Positions 5,128 to 6,490 of a DNA stretch of 6,490 nt are shown here, piece after piece. This DNA is from QQUD01 sp039029915 (GTDB taxonomy: Bacteria > Chloroflexota > Anaerolineae > Promineifilales > Promineifilaceae). The stretch is taken from NCBI GenBank assembly GCA_039029915.1, contig JBCCFD010000448.1, positions 1-6,490 on the forward strand, written 5' to 3'. The translations under genes and the position numbers were made by a program. The notes beneath the pieces were generated by a model, which saw only the letters and a program-made list of their open reading frames with translations, made no database searches and was not told the DNA's origin. The stretch's first letter is position 1. Every line of letters begins with the position of its first letter.

Positions 5128-6490
5128 ATGAATAAAAACTTCATCGCCCAATTTTTAAAGGGGTCTATTTCTGCATCAACTGGCACACTGCTCACGGTAG
5201 GATTCCACTTTTTGAGCATCACCATCATGACCCGCTACATCAGCCAGGAGATGCTCGGCCTCTATTTTCTCATCATCGCCACCGCTGCCTTTCTCAAAAT
5301 CGTAGGGAACTTAGGGCTTGATTTAACCCTTGTCAAATATCTCACTGAAAAAGAAGGGGATGAGAAGCAGGAAGCGGTGACTATAATTTTGATTGTCCGG
5401 TTCATTGTGTTGGCCCTGTTCTCCGTCATTCTCTACTTCGGTAGCGCCTTGATTTTGCCACTATTAGGAGAAGGGTTAGAACCTTACGTCATTCTAATTC
5501 CACTTATTTTCATTGGCCACAGCCTGCGTGAGTTCTTCTTATTTATGCTCCAAGGACTCCAGCGTTTTGCCCACTATGCCATGATTCAGGCCGTCTCTTC
5601 GGTCATTAAATTTGGGCTTATTTACTTTTATCGAAACGAACTCACGGTAAATATGCTTCTGTACATTGAGCTTGTCATGCTGGCCGTTTCAATTCTTATT
5701 CAGCTATGGATTATCAACTTTCGTGAGCTGGGTCTATACAATTTACGGTTTTCAAGAGAAACGTTTGGCAAGGTATTTACATTTGGCTTTCCACTTTATT
5801 ACACCAGTTTACTCGTAGCAGGGTACGGTAAAAGTAGCGTTTTTTTAATCAATTACTATCTCAGCCCGGCCAGCATCGCCCTGTTTGAAATCGCAGTCAA
5901 GATTCCTGAGGGATTCGTGCGTATTTTGCGCTCATTCCTTGTTGTTTATTTCCCCAATATTGCCACACTATTTTCGCAGGATAAGAAACAGGAAGCATTA
6001 AAATTTATCAACAAGACGGTGGGGGTAGGGTCGGTCGGTATTTCGATTTTGTGCGTCATCACCTTCATTTTTGGGGCAGACATTGTAAAACTCGTTTTTT
6101 CACCCCAGTATGAAAATGTCAGCCTCGCCTTTTCTTTGGCCATGTTTAATATCTACTTAGCGTCAATTTCAAACATTTTAGGCTATAGTCTTGTTTCGGC
6201 AGGACATCCCAAAAGCTCTTCTATCGTCAATACGGCATCGACAGTTATTTACCTTGTAAGCAGTATTCTTCTTATTCCGCTATTTGGCTTTGTAGGGGCG
6301 ATTATTGGCTTTTTAATTATGAACTCGGCAGCCATGCTTTTCTACTTTATCTACATGTCTCGAGTCGGCATAAGGGCAGATGCGCGCCAATTTGTTCTAC
6401 CAACCTCTGTGGCCGTCTTTGTCTGCGTCTTGTTTACGCTGGTTGGCATGGACAACTTTGTTGTCAAAATTGGGTTTATTGGGATGCTAG
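5128..6490 (+). CDS. Wzx/MATE-like polysaccharide or lipid flippase, multi-spanning membrane protein (3' partial)
   Basis: 454 codons are open from the ATG at 5128 to the window edge without a stop. It is the first ATG in the frame and leads straight into a short basic N-terminus (MNKNF) and the first hydrophobic segment. No Shine-Dalgarno is evident. By eye about 13 membrane segments follow, near residues 12-36, 43-64, 83-112, 119-143, 150-168, 176-196, 212-235, 240-265, 292-318, 330-357, 364-386, 387-411 and 421-440. That is close to a full 12-14-helix protein of the usual 400-500 residues. Family-like blocks are ITIMTRYISQEMLGLYFLI (31-49), the conserved early NLGLDLTLVKYL (61-72), and the second-half SAGHPK (357-362) and PLFGFVGAIIG (384-394). 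This fits the oligosaccharide flippase superfamily, which moves lipid-linked sugars across the inner membrane. The substrate could instead be the neighbouring lipopeptide; that is inference. It lacks the ACGGCCGT palindrome and may be a separate transcription unit. Confidence 0.88.
   Translation, partial: MNKNFIAQFLKGSISASTGTLLTVGFHFLSITIMTRYISQEMLGLYFLIIATAAFLKIVGNLGLDLTLVKYLTEKEGDEKQEAVTIILIVRFIVLALFSVILYFGSALILPLLGEGLEPYVILIPLIFIGHSLREFFLFMLQGLQRFAHYAMIQAVSSVIKFGLIYFYRNELTVNMLLYIELVMLAVSILIQLWIINFRELGLYNLRFSRETFGKVFTFGFPLYYTSLLVAGYGKSSVFLINYYLSPASIALFEIAVKIPEGFVRILRSFLVVYFPNIATLFSQDKKQEALKFINKTVGVGSVGISILCVITFIFGADIVKLVFSPQYENVSLAFSLAMFNIYLASISNILGYSLVSAGHPKSSSIVNTASTVIYLVSSILLIPLFGFVGAIIGFLIMNSAAMLFYFIYMSRVGIRADARQFVLPTSVAVFVCVLFTLVGMDNFVVKIGFIGML

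Noticed and set aside
5946..6143. Short open frame on the - strand within the flippase gene
   Set aside because: The + strand frame is continuous and codes for membrane helices with family motifs; the reverse frame has no support.
1..6490. Mobile elements, CRISPR arrays, tRNA or rRNA genes
   Set aside because: No transposase or integrase motifs, terminal inverted repeats, regularly spaced repeats or RNA-gene signatures were found on reading both strands.

Overview
The window is the 3' end of a nonribosomal peptide/lipopeptide-type assembly-line operon, followed by the start of a membrane flippase gene. All genes are on the + strand. In order: (i) the last 104 codons of an NRPS ending in a peptidyl-carrier (T) domain and a short acidic tail; (ii) an 873-residue protein with an N-terminal TubC-type docking domain, then condensation (C), T and thioesterase (TE) domains, but no adenylation domain; (iii) a 676-residue fatty acyl-AMP ligase (FAAL) fused to an acyl carrier protein; (iv) a 164-bp intergenic region with hairpins and an 11-bp direct repeat; (v) a multi-spanning Wzx/MATE-like lipid or oligosaccharide flippase, open at the right edge.

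Genes i-iii look like one transcription unit. Five bases separate i and ii, and ii and iii overlap by 11 bases if iii uses its TTG start. Reading the assembly line from family knowledge: the FAAL-ACP activates a fatty acid and holds it as the acyl starter. Upstream NRPS modules (mostly outside the window) extend it. The chain on the last T domain of gene i passes, through a C-terminal tail/TubC-type docking contact, to gene ii, which would end the synthesis. The starter-loading gene therefore lies downstream of the terminating gene.

Gene ii is the unusual part. Its C domain has HQxxxDW where HHxxxDG is expected. Its T domain has no adenylation domain beside it. Its TE has Cys (GYCLG) in place of the nucleophilic Ser, Glu at the usual Asp position, and no His anywhere in the last 36 residues, where the catalytic His normally lies. 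The terminal protein may therefore act as a docking or recruitment platform, or do non-standard chain release.

The second notable signal is at DNA level. The palindrome ACGGCCGT occurs ten times between 641 and 4987. It falls in all three codon phases, so it is not a protein motif; it resembles the cyanobacterial HIP1 type of highly iterated palindrome but has a different sequence. None occur in the flippase part of the window or before 641.

The organism is a bacterium of moderate G+C (by eye, somewhat under 50%) with GTG and TTG starts and weak Shine-Dalgarno sequences. TubC-type docking and FAAL-ACP loading are common in Cyanobacteria, Myxococcota and some Chloroflexota. HIP1 itself (GCGATCGC) is absent. 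I cannot assign the phylum from this window. I saw no RNA genes, CRISPR arrays, insertion sequences or attachment sites.
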